From NCBI RefSeq assembly GCF_000712595.1, contig NZ_JOTN01000004.1, positions 62,001 to 126,000 of the forward strand: DNA of 64,000 nucleotides, written 5' to 3'. The DNA comes from Bacillus manliponensis (GTDB lineage Bacteria; Bacillota; Bacilli; Bacillales; Bacillaceae_G). This document shows, piece after piece, positions 24,436-32,224 of the stretch. How positions within the stretch are numbered: the stretch's first letter is position 1; every line of letters starts with the position of its first letter. The position numbers were made by a program, and so were the translations under genes. The notes under the pieces are model-generated. The model saw nothing but the letters and a program-made list of their open reading frames with translations, did not search any database and had not been told where the DNA came from.

Positions 24436-25133
24436 AAAAAGTAGATTTAGATAGTATGGAATTGATAAATGAATTTATTAATATTCAGGACGAACTATTA
24501 TCTAAAGTAAGCCTTATCAACAGTTTTAATATTAGTGAAATTAAAACTATTGCAGGGGTAGATTTAGCTTACTGGAATATAAATAATACAACGTATGGTA
24601 TATGCTGTATTGTTAGGATTGATTATTATACAAAGGAAGTTATTGAAAAGGTGTATAGCTATGGAGAAATAAATATTCCTTATATTGCAGGGTTTTTAGC
24701 TTTCCGTGAATTACCTTTAGTACTTGAAGCGGCAAAGAAATTATCTAATGAACCCGATTTATATATGTTTGATGGAAATGGATACTTACATTACCGTCAT
24801 ATGGGAATTGCTACCCATGCATCCTTTCTATTAAATAAACCGACAATTGGTGTAGCTAAAAGCTACCTTAGAATTCAGGATATAGACTTTATTATGCCGG
24901 GCAATCAAGTAGGTGCGTATACTGATATTGTGATTAATAAGGAGATATATGGCCGAGCTTTGAGAACGTCAAAAAATGTGAAGCCAATCTTTGTTTCATG
25001 TGGGAATTGGATTGATTTAGATACTAGTATTGAAATTGTTATGAATTGTATTAATCGAGAGAGTCGCTTACCTATTCCTGTAAGATTAGCAGACTTAGAA
25101 ACGCACAAAATGAGAAAGCAACTATTGGAATAG
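24432..25133 (+). CDS. nfi: endonuclease V (YwqL/Nfi-like)
   Basis: This 233-residue enzyme nicks DNA next to deoxyinosine and other deaminated bases. The catalytic acidic residues are visible: Asp44 in AGVDLAY, Glu93 in FRELPLVLEA and Asp114 in FDGNGYLHYRHMG. It overlaps the immunity gene by ATGA and is the last gene of the toxin operon, as ywqL is in B. subtilis. Pairing a deaminase toxin with a repair enzyme for deaminated DNA suggests a second layer of self-protection. That link is inference. Confidence 0.9.
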   Translation: MKKVDLDSMELINEFINIQDELLSKVSLINSFNISEIKTIAGVDLAYWNINNTTYGICCIVRIDYYTKEVIEKVYSYGEINIPYIAGFLAFRELPLVLEAAKKLSNEPDLYMFDGNGYLHYRHMGIATHASFLLNKPTIGVAKSYLRIQDIDFIMPGNQVGAYTDIVINKEIYGRALRTSKNVKPIFVSCGNWIDLDTSIEIVMNCINRESRLPIPVRLADLETHKMRKQLLE

Positions 25134-25202
25134 TGGATAATGTAAGTAGACATAAGGTAAGCAAACAAAGAGTTAGATAAATATTAGAGGCAGTTAGTAA
25201 GG

Positions 25203-25240
25203 AATGAACCTTATATTATACAGGGTTCATTCTTTTTTTA
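25203..25240 (+). terminator. terminator of the YwqJ-type toxin operon
   Basis: AATGAACC pairs with GGGTTCATT and is followed by CTTTTTTT. The bases before it (AGTTAGATAAATATT, then GTTAGTAAGGAATG) recur before a second terminator near 27.93 kb. Confidence 0.8.
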
Positions 25241-25269
25241 TTTGTCTTTATTCATTTGTGATTTGTGAA

Positions 25270-25398
25270 TTTAATTACTCTTCTAACGAGAATTATCGCA
25301 CAGCACTTGAATTAGCTTCTAGTATCGCAAAAGGATTTCAAGCTACCAGCGGAACATTTCATGTCAAAAAGTTAAATATTGAAGAAAAAGAGATATGA
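25270..25398 (+). pseudogene. remnant of an LXG domain
   Basis: The reading FNYSSNENYRTALELASSIA continues into KGFQATSGTFHVKKLNIE and matches residues about 143-200 of both LXG toxins in this window. Nine residues (LAEVQSGKG) are missing, an in-frame 27-base loss between two AAAAGG copies as found in the 52.9-kb relative. The fragment has no LXG start and no toxin end. It lies just behind the toxin operon terminator, so it is a scar of another LXG gene and not a working gene. Confidence 0.8.
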
Positions 25399-25463
25399 AA
25401 TCATTTAAATAAAATGAATTACAAAAAGTAAAGGTTTCGAAACTACAACAAAATAGTTATTTG

Positions 25464-25504
25464 AATAAAAACAGGCCCTGACAGGATGAGGGGGGTGTCA
25501 GGGC
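25464..25504 (-). terminator. minus-strand terminator hairpin 1 of 4
   Basis: GCCCTGACA pairs with TGTCAGGGC over a 12-base loop; on the minus strand CTGTTTTTATT follows. No gene is present to its right. The stretch 25400-26040 holds four such units and no convincing gene. Confidence 0.6.
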
Positions 25505-25622
25505 TTGTGGGGTTTCTAAACAAGGATTTTCAATTGGTTATGTAATGATCTTAACATATATCTAAATTTATAAATGTAATTGGATGTTACGATATTGTGA
25601 ACAGGTAATAAGAGCTTCTTCT

Positions 25623-25654
25623 TAAATAAAGAAACCCCGTAAAAACGGAGTTTC
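25623..25654 (-). terminator. minus-strand terminator hairpin 2 of 4
   Basis: GAAACCCCGT pairs with ACGGAGTTTC (one mismatch) and is followed on the minus strand by TTTATTT. Confidence 0.6.
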
Positions 25655-25741
25655 AGAGGGTAGTTTGTCGATTAAGATACACTCGACTGAACAAACATAA
25701 CACGAATTTTTGGGAAATAATAATGGTAAATCCGTCCAATT

Positions 25742-25780
25742 AAAAAAGGAAAACCTTAACTTAGGATAGGAGTTAAGGTT
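25742..25780 (-). terminator. minus-strand terminator hairpin 3 of 4
   Basis: AACCTTAACT pairs with AGTTAAGGTT over a 9-base loop and is followed on the minus strand by TTCCTTTTTT. Confidence 0.65.
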
Positions 25781-25919
25781 TACGAAGGGGAATGCTCAAG
25801 GAAAATAATGTGACTGACTCAATTATAGTAACATACATCTAATAATTTGGATATAGTTATAATGTTAAGGTTTTGTAAATGTTAGACGACTGATGAATAT
25901 AAAAAAATCATTTTAATAC

Positions 25920-25951
25920 AGAAAAGAGCAGCTAGCAAAAGCTAACTGCTC
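25920..25951 (-). terminator. minus-strand terminator hairpin 4 of 4
   Basis: GAGCAGCTAGC pairs with GCTAACTGCTC (one mismatch) over a 4-base loop and is followed on the minus strand by TTTTCTG. A TATAAC box and the CATACTA sequence lie about 60 bases upstream on that strand. Confidence 0.6.
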
Positions 25952-26041
25952 ACCCCAAGGGAATGGGAAAGAAAATGCTGCTCATATTGGAAGCTCATGA
26001 TGCAGTTATAGTATGTGCAGATTTTAAAATATTATGCGGAG

Positions 26042-26088
26042 GGATGAGGGATGGAGAAAACCCTCACTGAGTGAAGTTTCATTTTATT
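26042..26088 (+). repeat. right half of a bcr1-like element
   Basis: TGAGGGATGGAGAAAACCCT, then CACTGAGTGAAGTTTCATTTTAT matches the last 45 bases of the 18.3-kb bcr1-like copy. The inner stem is TGAGGG/CCCTCA in place of GTGGG/CCCAC, so pairing is kept despite changes on both sides. The left half is missing. Confidence 0.6.
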
Positions 26089-26687
26089 AATTTGTAGGTT
26101 GATACAGTTCCCCAAATGAAAAGAACGAGATAAAAAAGTCTTTGTAGTAGACCTGAAGGTAAGGGGAAAAGAAAAACAAGTGAGATAAGGATTGCTATTA
26201 ATATTAAGCTTAGTAAACAGAAATATGTCCATTTTCTAGCTTTTTTAAGATTCCTAGCAAAAATAAATAGTCCTGGGTATACAGTAAGCATACCTATCCA
26301 AACTAGAATAGAATGCCCAATTAGGCTTACATCTGCAGGAATTAATCCTGAAACTATAGTGGAGACTCCTATTAGAAGTATAAAAAATGTTGCTATTTTA
26401 TTAATTATTGTTTTTTCTAGATGTTGTGAAATATATAGTACTCCAATGCAAAATGTTAATCCATTAATAATAAAGAGTAAATTCATCCAAAAATGATTAG
26501 GAGAGCATATTTCATAAGGAGCTATTTCATAGGTGAATTTTCCGCAGGTTGTTACACCTAGATCACTCATTGCATGATGCAAATAGTTATAAGGTGCTGT
26601 AGAAGTGAAAATAAAGAAAGGTTCAATTAGAAAGTATAGGCAAGTTGTAACCCAGCTAAATAAGCCAATTCTGTTTGATATATACAT
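26079..26687 (-). CDS. DUF998-family membrane protein
   Basis: This 202-residue protein has six predicted membrane helices. The N-terminal motifs SDLGVTTCG and a following HFWMNLLFIINGL are typical of DUF998, a family without known function. AAAGGAGGAAT precedes the ATG. Its stop codon lies in the end of a bcr1-like element, so the last residues were shaped by the insertion. It is divergent from the CPBP gene. Confidence 0.75.
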   Translation of the reverse strand: MYISNRIGLFSWVTTCLYFLIEPFFIFTSTAPYNYLHHAMSDLGVTTCGKFTYEIAPYEICSPNHFWMNLLFIINGLTFCIGVLYISQHLEKTIINKIATFFILLIGVSTIVSGLIPADVSLIGHSILVWIGMLTVYPGLFIFARNLKKARKWTYFCLLSLILIAILISLVFLFPLPSGLLQRLFYLVLFIWGTVSTYKLIK

Positions 26688-26891
26688 TAGATTCCTCCTT
26701 TGAAAAAAGTATATTTACATTTAATTCTACAGAAAGGATAACGTCTTTTTTGCTTTATAGATAGTGCAAAATCTTAGCTTTATGACGACAGGATGTGTAT
26801 GGACGTTTCTTTGGAATACTGGAACAATCTTACATAAAGAGTTTTCTCCCTTTCAAATTTATGCTCTAATTGAAACAAAGGGGGCAAGTAG

Positions 26892-27653
26892 ATGAATAAT
26901 GATATTAAACGATATTTAATATGTACTTTTATATGTACGTGGGGGCTTTGGGGGATATTAATTAGCTTAATAAAATTGAACATTACTACATTCGGAACTC
27001 CATTGGCAATGATATTGTTTGTTTTCGGGGGTATCATGCCAGCGATCATTGAAATTAGTCTAAAGAAAAAATATGGATCAAAAGAGGAGTTTAGAGTTTT
27101 TATCAAAAATATTGTTAATCCTAAACATCATCTTGCATGGTATATTCTGATCATTGTTCTAGCTTTTATTAGCTGCTATCTTCCGACAATATTTGGTGGG
27201 GCAACGATGCAAAAGCCATTATACGTGGCATTACTTAATTTTCCAATAATGATTATTGGTGGTGGGCTTGAAGAAATTGGATGGAGAGGGTTCTTACAAC
27301 CTGCCCTTCAAAAAAGGTTTTCGGCATTTTTTAGTACAGTAATTGTGAGCATAATATGGGCTATTTGGCACCTTCCGTTATGGTTCATTCCAGGAACGAA
27401 CCAATCTCAAAGGGATTTTATATCTTTTGCAATTACGACAATTGCCGTATCCTTCGTACTAACTACAATTTATAATGCAACTAAAAGTATTTTTATGTGT
27501 CTAATTTTTCATGCGCTTATTAATTCTTTTTGGAGCGTATACGTGCCAAATGATAAGATTTTACCAGCCTTCTCAACTCTTATTTTTGGAATTTTCGTTT
27601 TTACAGTATATAAATTAGTAATTAAAAGAAAAAGCATCTTATTAATCAGGTAA
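26892..27653 (+). CDS. CPBP-family intramembrane metalloprotease
   Basis: This 253-residue membrane protein is of the CPBP (CAAX protease and bacteriocin-processing) family. The paired glutamates EEIGWRGFLQPAL (near residue 126) and the later histidine motifs AIWHLPLWF and LIFHALINSFW form the expected active site in the membrane. Members process or confer self-protection against small peptides, but the substrate here is unknown. GGGGCAAGTAG precedes the ATG. A different CPBP gene lies at 42.7 kb. Confidence 0.85.
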   Translation: MNNDIKRYLICTFICTWGLWGILISLIKLNITTFGTPLAMILFVFGGIMPAIIEISLKKKYGSKEEFRVFIKNIVNPKHHLAWYILIIVLAFISCYLPTIFGGATMQKPLYVALLNFPIMIIGGGLEEIGWRGFLQPALQKRFSAFFSTVIVSIIWAIWHLPLWFIPGTNQSQRDFISFAITTIAVSFVLTTIYNATKSIFMCLIFHALINSFWSVYVPNDKILPAFSTLIFGIFVFTVYKLVIKRKSILLIR

Positions 27654-27734
27654 CAAAGATAATACAAGGAAATTTATTAATATATTTTTTTAATAGACAT
27701 TAAACTAATCAATAAGAAAACGATACAAACTTAA

Positions 27735-27905
27735 TTAAAATATTATATACAATATGTTACGTTTTTTGATGATGATGATGAATGGTTGGTAATAGGATTT
27801 GAAGAATAGTTATTTAGTTCTAATAGGATAAAAGGAGAGGGGATTTATTATTATAATGCCATGATTTATAAAGTAACTGGAAGTGAAGTGAATCCCAAAA
27901 GTTAG
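27735..27905 (+). pseudogene. decayed end of a toxin-cassette gene, probably immunity-type
   Basis: The frame YVTFFDDDDEWLVIGFEE is broken by TAG and continues LFSSNRIKGEGIYYYNAMIY, then KVTGSEVNPKS and a stop. It has no start codon or ribosome site. What follows (AGTTAGATAGATATT, GTTAATAAGGAATG and a terminator) resembles the tail of the intact toxin operon at 25.16 kb. I read it as a scar of a second cassette. The family is not identified. The rest of 27654-27979 holds nothing else. Confidence 0.45.
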
Positions 27906-27933
27906 ATAGATATTTTAAGTTGTTAATAAGGAA

Positions 27934-27970
27934 TGCCCTAGAGCTTTGTAATTTCTAGGGCTCTTGTTAT
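27934..27970 (+). terminator. terminator of the decayed cassette
   Basis: GCCCTAGA pairs with TCTAGGGC and is followed by TCTTGTTAT. It lies between the remnant and a convergent minus-strand gene. Confidence 0.65.
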
Positions 27971-27979
27971 ATAACATAA

Positions 27980-28480
27980 TTAACCAAGCTTATTTTGTAA
28001 ATGAAACTGTTCTTCTAACTTCGGAAAAACGTCTTGTTCAAAACGAGTTTCAGGCTCCGCCTCTAAAAACATTCCTCTAAACTCATCATCTGGATCTTCT
28101 TCTTCATCAACGAGGTGTTCAGCCACGTGAATGAAATATTTATAATGATTTACATTACTTTGATCTTTAGGGATTACATAACAAACGTAAAGGTAGTCAT
28201 CCTTTAGTATTTGAATCAATTCCTCAGTATTGTTTGGTGAATACCAATAAACATTTTTGTGTAGCCAGTCATAAAATGACCAACTTTCACTTATAAAGAG
28301 TGTTCGATCTTCAACAAATTGTTTCCATGCAGGTTCTGCATTTTTAAAGTTACGTGAAAAATAAGGGAAAATAATTCTTTCGTTTTCGGAAATAAAAGTA
28401 TGTAAGAAGTTTGCTTCTTCTTCATAAGATAGCTCAAAATGAGAAATTAAATAATCAGGTGATTCGCCTTTTATAATCAA
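27980..28480 (-). CDS. uncharacterised acidic protein
   Basis: This 166-residue cytoplasmic protein is rich in aromatic and acidic residues, with EHLVDEEEDPDDEFRGMF near residue 125. It starts with TTG at 28480, supported by GAGGGA about 7 bases upstream; no ATG fits. I do not recognise the family. Lying in the decayed toxin-cassette region, it could be an immunity-type protein, but nothing in the sequence proves that. Confidence 0.6.
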   Translation of the reverse strand: MIIKGESPDYLISHFELSYEEEANFLHTFISENERIIFPYFSRNFKNAEPAWKQFVEDRTLFISESWSFYDWLHKNVYWYSPNNTEELIQILKDDYLYVCYVIPKDQSNVNHYKYFIHVAEHLVDEEEDPDDEFRGMFLEAEPETRFEQDVFPKLEEQFHLQNKLG

Positions 28481-28705
28481 ATATATCCCTCGGTTCTTAT
28501 TAATTTGTTAGCAGTCATTCGATAAAAATAATTGTTTTAAGGTCAGATTTCATCGCTGTAAAACAGACTGAATGTATGGACAATTATAATCCATTATGAG
28601 AAGAAGTGTCCAAGTGTAAGAGAGTCTATTTTGTGAAAAAGTGTAATAAATATATAACTTCCCCGCATTTGCAATATCAATATAGTAAATTTGTTTTTAT
28701 CCGTA

Positions 28706-28734
28706 TTGAATTTTCCAATTATATACTATATAAT
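28706..28734 (+). promoter_or_regulatory. promoter of the lacI-family gene
   Basis: TTGAAT and TATAAT are separated by exactly 17 bases. The operator at 28743 overlaps the expected start of transcription. Confidence 0.75.
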
Positions 28735-28742
28735 CAATTTAA

Positions 28743-28754
28743 GAAAACGTTTTC
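28743..28754. promoter_or_regulatory. LacI/cre-type operator
   Basis: GAAAACGTTTTC is a perfect 12-base palindrome with the central CG of LacI-family sites. Lying just after the -10 box of the lacI-family gene, it suggests self-repression, or control by CcpA. Confidence 0.7.
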
Positions 28755-28774
28755 ACTCAAAGGGGGAGGATTTC

Positions 28775-29788
28775 GTGTCAACGATCGAGGACGTGGCGAA
28801 ATTAGCGGGGTTATCAAGAACAACGGTTTCTCGGGTAATTAATAATCACCCGTATGTATCAGATGAGAAGAAAAAGAGAGTACAACTGGCGATGAAACAT
28901 CTTGGTTTCGTTCCGAATTCAGCGGCAAGGAGACTTCGTAAGCAAAAGGCGGAAACCATTGCGGTATTAGTGCCTCGTATTACGAATCCTTTTTTCAGTA
29001 AATTCATTGAATCGTTAGAAATTATCGCATCAGATCATAAATATAAGCTGATTATTTGTCAAACGAGATATTTACCAGAAAAAGAGATGGAGTATTTACA
29101 ATTACTAGCGACGAAGCAAGTCGATGGGATTATTTTATGCTCACTTGAAAATCCATGGGAGAATGTAGAACCGTATTTACAGCATGGACCGATTGTTCTG
29201 TGCAATGAATATATAGAAGAGGCAAATATTCCAACAGTTAAGTTTGATCATGCACAAGGGGCATACATAGCAGCAAAGCATGTGCTAGATCAAGGTTATC
29301 GTCAACTTGTATTTTGCAGAGGACGAGAATCAAATTTAGTAAGTCAGCAACGCAAAATGGGATTTTTACGTGCTGTTACAGAAAAAAGCAGAGAAGTTGA
29401 ATCAATAGACTTTGTTGAAAGCGTTTTCTCTGTAGAAGACGGAAGAAAAATATTCCATGACTTATTAAAAGACAAAAAAAATCCTACCGCAATTTTGGCA
29501 GGTGGGGATGAAGTCGCAGCAGGACTTATTGCAGAAGCAAAACGTCACGACTGGGACATTCCAAATGATTTGGCTGTGGTTGGCTTTGATAATCAAATTT
29601 TATCAGAAATTACAGCGCCGGGTATTACAATTATTGAGCAACCAATTGATGAAATGGCGCGAAAAGTTGTTGAGCTTATGATGGATAAAATCCATACGAA
29701 AAATTATCGTAATAAAGAATTATATGAGTTTGAATTAGAGCTGTTGGTGAAAGGTTCAACGATGAAGAATGCGATGTTACTAGCCTAG
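28775..29788 (+). CDS. LacI-family transcriptional regulator
   Basis: This 337-residue protein has the N-terminal helix-turn-helix STIEDVAKLAGLSRTTVSRV (residues 2-21), a hinge helix (NSAARRLRKQ) and a periplasmic-binding-protein-like sensor domain. The start is a GTG at 28775 because AAAGGGGGAGG lies before it; the longer frame from 28691 crosses the promoter and operator. The sugar or effector is unknown. It has its own terminator and no sugar genes nearby, so its targets lie elsewhere or are only itself. Confidence 0.9.
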   Translation: MSTIEDVAKLAGLSRTTVSRVINNHPYVSDEKKKRVQLAMKHLGFVPNSAARRLRKQKAETIAVLVPRITNPFFSKFIESLEIIASDHKYKLIICQTRYLPEKEMEYLQLLATKQVDGIILCSLENPWENVEPYLQHGPIVLCNEYIEEANIPTVKFDHAQGAYIAAKHVLDQGYRQLVFCRGRESNLVSQQRKMGFLRAVTEKSREVESIDFVESVFSVEDGRKIFHDLLKDKKNPTAILAGGDEVAAGLIAEAKRHDWDIPNDLAVVGFDNQILSEITAPGITIIEQPIDEMARKVVELMMDKIHTKNYRNKELYEFELELLVKGSTMKNAMLLA

Positions 29789-29813
29789 TAGATATTTTCT
29801 ACTAGGTTTTTTT
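29784..29813 (+). terminator. intrinsic terminator of the lacI-family gene
   Basis: CCTAGTAGA pairs with TCTACTAGG and is followed by seven T. The stop codon lies in the stem. Confidence 0.9.
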
Positions 29814-29830
29814 GTTATGTTCATAAACTA

Positions 29831-29959
29831 TTATTCTTCGCGTGCACAGTCGTCACACTTGTTATGATATGCCTCATGCTGCTCATCAATTGTGTTCCCG
29901 CAATTTGAGCACGTTTTTGGTGGTAAATTTCTGAAAAACTCCATCGGTTGATCTAACAT
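29831..29959 (-). CDS. yhfH: YhfH-family small zinc-ribbon protein
   Basis: This 42-residue protein contains FFRNLPPKTCSNCGNTIDEQ and a second CDDC pair, a four-cysteine zinc site. It is close in layout to B. subtilis YhfH and holds the same place before yhfI. GGAGGGATTTAC before the ATG at 29959 fixes the start; the longer frame from 30172 has no such site. The function is unknown. Confidence 0.85.
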   Translation of the reverse strand: MLDQPMEFFRNLPPKTCSNCGNTIDEQHEAYHNKCDDCAREE

Positions 29960-30098
29960 GTAAATCCCTCCATTTCCATTTCTTACTAACATTGTATTAG
30001 TACAAATAAGTAAGGTCAACAACTGTTTTATAACAAATTCAAAAATAATGAAAATGTGTAGAAAATCGATTATAGTTAAGACTGTAGAAAGAAAGAAA

Positions 30099-30171
30099 AA
30101 ACCGTTCTGTTTTAAGGTTGGAGAGATGGTTACTCGATGGATAGTAACGGTCAGTACCATTGACTGCCACA
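30099..30171 (+). repeat. dispersed repeat family B, copy 2
   Basis: AAACCGTTCTG is followed by GGAGAGAT, then the hairpin GTTACT-CGATGGAT-AGTAAC, then GGTCAGTACC and GACTGCCACAC. It lies in the 465-base gap between yhfH and yhfI. The rest of that gap shows only a direct repeat GTTTACATAT (30372 and 30399) shortly before yhfI. Confidence 0.65.
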
Positions 30172-30424
30172 CGCCGCGTTAGAAAACACAATTAGAGAGT
30201 GAGAGGGATTCTTTTTGTGTATGCATAGCTTGAAGTTGGGCGGTTGTGGGTTAGTGGTGGTCATTCTTTTTAGCTCCATGTTGTGTAATAAAACACAGGT
30301 GAGTAATATCGACTGCTACACATTTCGCGAAAGTAAAGATGGAAACTGAGTAGAAGGTTTGGTTAGCTTCTGTTTACATATGAGAAAATCAAAGTTGGTT
30401 TACATATAGAAAGGATGAAGAGAG

Positions 30425-31159
30425 ATGAAGATGACAGTTGTTGGCTTTTGGGGCGGGTTTCCAGAAGCAGGAGAAGCAACGTCTGGTTATTTATTTGAAC
30501 ATGATGGATTTCGCTTACTTGTTGATTGCGGGAGTGGTGTACTAGCACAGGTGCAAAAGTATATCTCCATGTCGGATTTAGATGCGGTTATCGTATCGCA
30601 TTATCATCACGATCATATTGCGGACGTTGGTGTTCTTCAATATGCTCGCTTAATTACAAGTATGACGAAAGGGGAATTACCACAGCTTCCGATTTATGGC
30701 CATACGTTTGATGAAGCAGCATTTGCTTCGCTAACACATGAGCCGTATACGAAAGGGATTGCGTACAATCCGGAAGAAGAGCTGCAAATTGGCCCATTTT
30801 CGATTTCATTTTTGAAAACAATCCATCCTGTGACATGTTTTGCGATGCGTATTACAGCTGGCGGGAAAACAGTTGTATACACAGCGGACTCTAGTTATAT
30901 GGCGGAATTTATCCCGTTTACAGAAAAATCTGATTTATTTATTTGTGAATGTAACATGTACGCAAACCAAGATGGTTCAAAAGCAGGGCATATGAACAGT
31001 ACAGAAGCAGGGGAGATTGCCAATGCTGCGCATGTCGGAGAGCTGTTATTAACGCACTTGCCACATGTAGGTAATCAAAAAGATTTAGTTGAAGAAGCAA
31101 AACAAATTTTTAACGGCCGCGTTACATTAGCGCATAGCGGTTACGTTTGGGAATCTTGA
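30425..31159 (+). CDS. yhfI: metallo-beta-lactamase-fold hydrolase YhfI
   Basis: This 244-residue protein has the metallo-beta-lactamase metal motif SHYHHDHIADVGVLQY near residue 58, with further ligands in LLVDCGSG, TADSSYMAEF and the late AHSGYVW. The layout is close to the RNase Z/arylsulfatase-like branch. The substrate is unknown. AAAGGATGAAGAG precedes the ATG. It ends 10 bases before lplJ, with which it forms an operon, as in B. subtilis. Confidence 0.88.
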   Translation: MKMTVVGFWGGFPEAGEATSGYLFEHDGFRLLVDCGSGVLAQVQKYISMSDLDAVIVSHYHHDHIADVGVLQYARLITSMTKGELPQLPIYGHTFDEAAFASLTHEPYTKGIAYNPEEELQIGPFSISFLKTIHPVTCFAMRITAGGKTVVYTADSSYMAEFIPFTEKSDLFICECNMYANQDGSKAGHMNSTEAGEIANAAHVGELLLTHLPHVGNQKDLVEEAKQIFNGRVTLAHSGYVWES

Positions 31160-31168
31160 GGTGAAAAT

Positions 31169-32158
31169 ATGTTATTTATTGATAATAAAGGAATTACAGA
31201 TCCAACGATTAACTTAGCAATTGAAGAATATTGTGTGAAAAATTTAAACATTGATGAGACATACTTACTGTTTTACATTAATGAACCGTCCATTATTATC
31301 GGAAAAAATCAAAATACGGCGGAAGAAATTAACGCGGATTACGTACGTGAACAGGGCATCCACGTTGTAAGAAGGTTATCTGGCGGCGGCGCTGTATATC
31401 ATGATTTAGGAAACTTAAACTTTAGTTTCATTACGAAAGATGACGGCGATAGCTTTAGTAATTTTAAAAAGTTCACAGAACCTGTAACGAAAGCATTAGC
31501 GAAATTAGGGGTGAATGCCGAACTAAGCGGACGTAACGACATTTTAGCAGAAGGACGTAAAATTTCTGGTAACGCGCAGTTTTCAACGAAAGGACGTATG
31601 TTCAGCCACGGTACACTATTATTTGATTCTGAAATTGAACACGTTGTTTCAGCGCTAAATGTAAAGATGGATAAAATCCAATCCAAAGGAATTAAATCTA
31701 TCCGTAGCCGCGTTGCGAATATTACTGAGTTTTTACAAGAGAAAATGACAACCGAGCAGTTTAGACAGCTTCTGTTAGAAACCATTTTCGAAGGCGAAAG
31801 TGAAATTCCAACGTATGAGTTAACAGAAGAAGACTGGAAAGAAATTTATAAAATTTCTGAAGAGCGTTATCGCAATTGGGACTGGAACTACGGAAAGTCT
31901 CCGAAGTTCAACTTACAACAATCACACCGCTTCCCAGTTGGACAAGTAGATGTCCGCTTAGAAGTAAGTAAAGGTATCGTAACTGCATGCAAAATTTATG
32001 GTGATTTCTTCGGTATTGAAGATGTTCATCACATTGAAGAGCGTCTAATTGGCAAACGATTTGATAAAGCAGCATTTACAGAGGCATTAGCTGATATTGA
32101 AATGAATCGTTACTTTGGTAATATTACAACAGAAGATTTCTTAACGTTGTTCTTCTAA
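31169..32158 (+). CDS. lplJ: lipoate-protein ligase LplJ
   Basis: This 329-residue enzyme attaches lipoate to the E2 and GcvH subunits of oxo-acid dehydrogenases and glycine cleavage. The family motif RRLSGGGAVYHDLGNLNFSF lies near residue 70, and GRNDILAEGRKISGNAQF near 127 forms the lipoyl-AMP site with the catalytic lysine. A small C-terminal domain follows. GAGGTGAAAAT precedes the ATG. It sits behind yhfI and is closed by a terminator. Confidence 0.93.
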   Translation: MLFIDNKGITDPTINLAIEEYCVKNLNIDETYLLFYINEPSIIIGKNQNTAEEINADYVREQGIHVVRRLSGGGAVYHDLGNLNFSFITKDDGDSFSNFKKFTEPVTKALAKLGVNAELSGRNDILAEGRKISGNAQFSTKGRMFSHGTLLFDSEIEHVVSALNVKMDKIQSKGIKSIRSRVANITEFLQEKMTTEQFRQLLLETIFEGESEIPTYELTEEDWKEIYKISEERYRNWDWNYGKSPKFNLQQSHRFPVGQVDVRLEVSKGIVTACKIYGDFFGIEDVHHIEERLIGKRFDKAAFTEALADIEMNRYFGNITTEDFLTLFF

Positions 32159-32175
32159 AATGAATTTTATATAGG

Positions 32176-32212
32176 AAAAACCGCTCACATCTTCATAGTG
32201 AGCGGTTTTTTT
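32176..32212. terminator. bidirectional terminator after lplJ
   Basis: AAAAACCGCTCAC pairs with GTGAGCGGTTTTT. It serves lplJ and, read the other way, the minus-strand gene ending at 32225. Confidence 0.9.
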
Positions 32213-32224
32213 CAGTATGTATGG

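Noticed and set aside
25204-25398. A 64-codon plus-strand frame behind the toxin operon as a real small gene
   Set aside because: Its start lies in the operon terminator, it has no ribosome site, and its second half is an LXG fragment with a deletion. It is a remnant.
25400-26040. A CRISPR array, because four hairpins are regularly spaced
   Set aside because: The hairpin sequences differ from each other, spacing is irregular, and no cas genes are present.
30372-30410. Direct repeat GTTTACATAT before yhfI as an operator
   Set aside because: Two A/T-rich 10-base copies are not enough without a matching regulator, and chance is likely.
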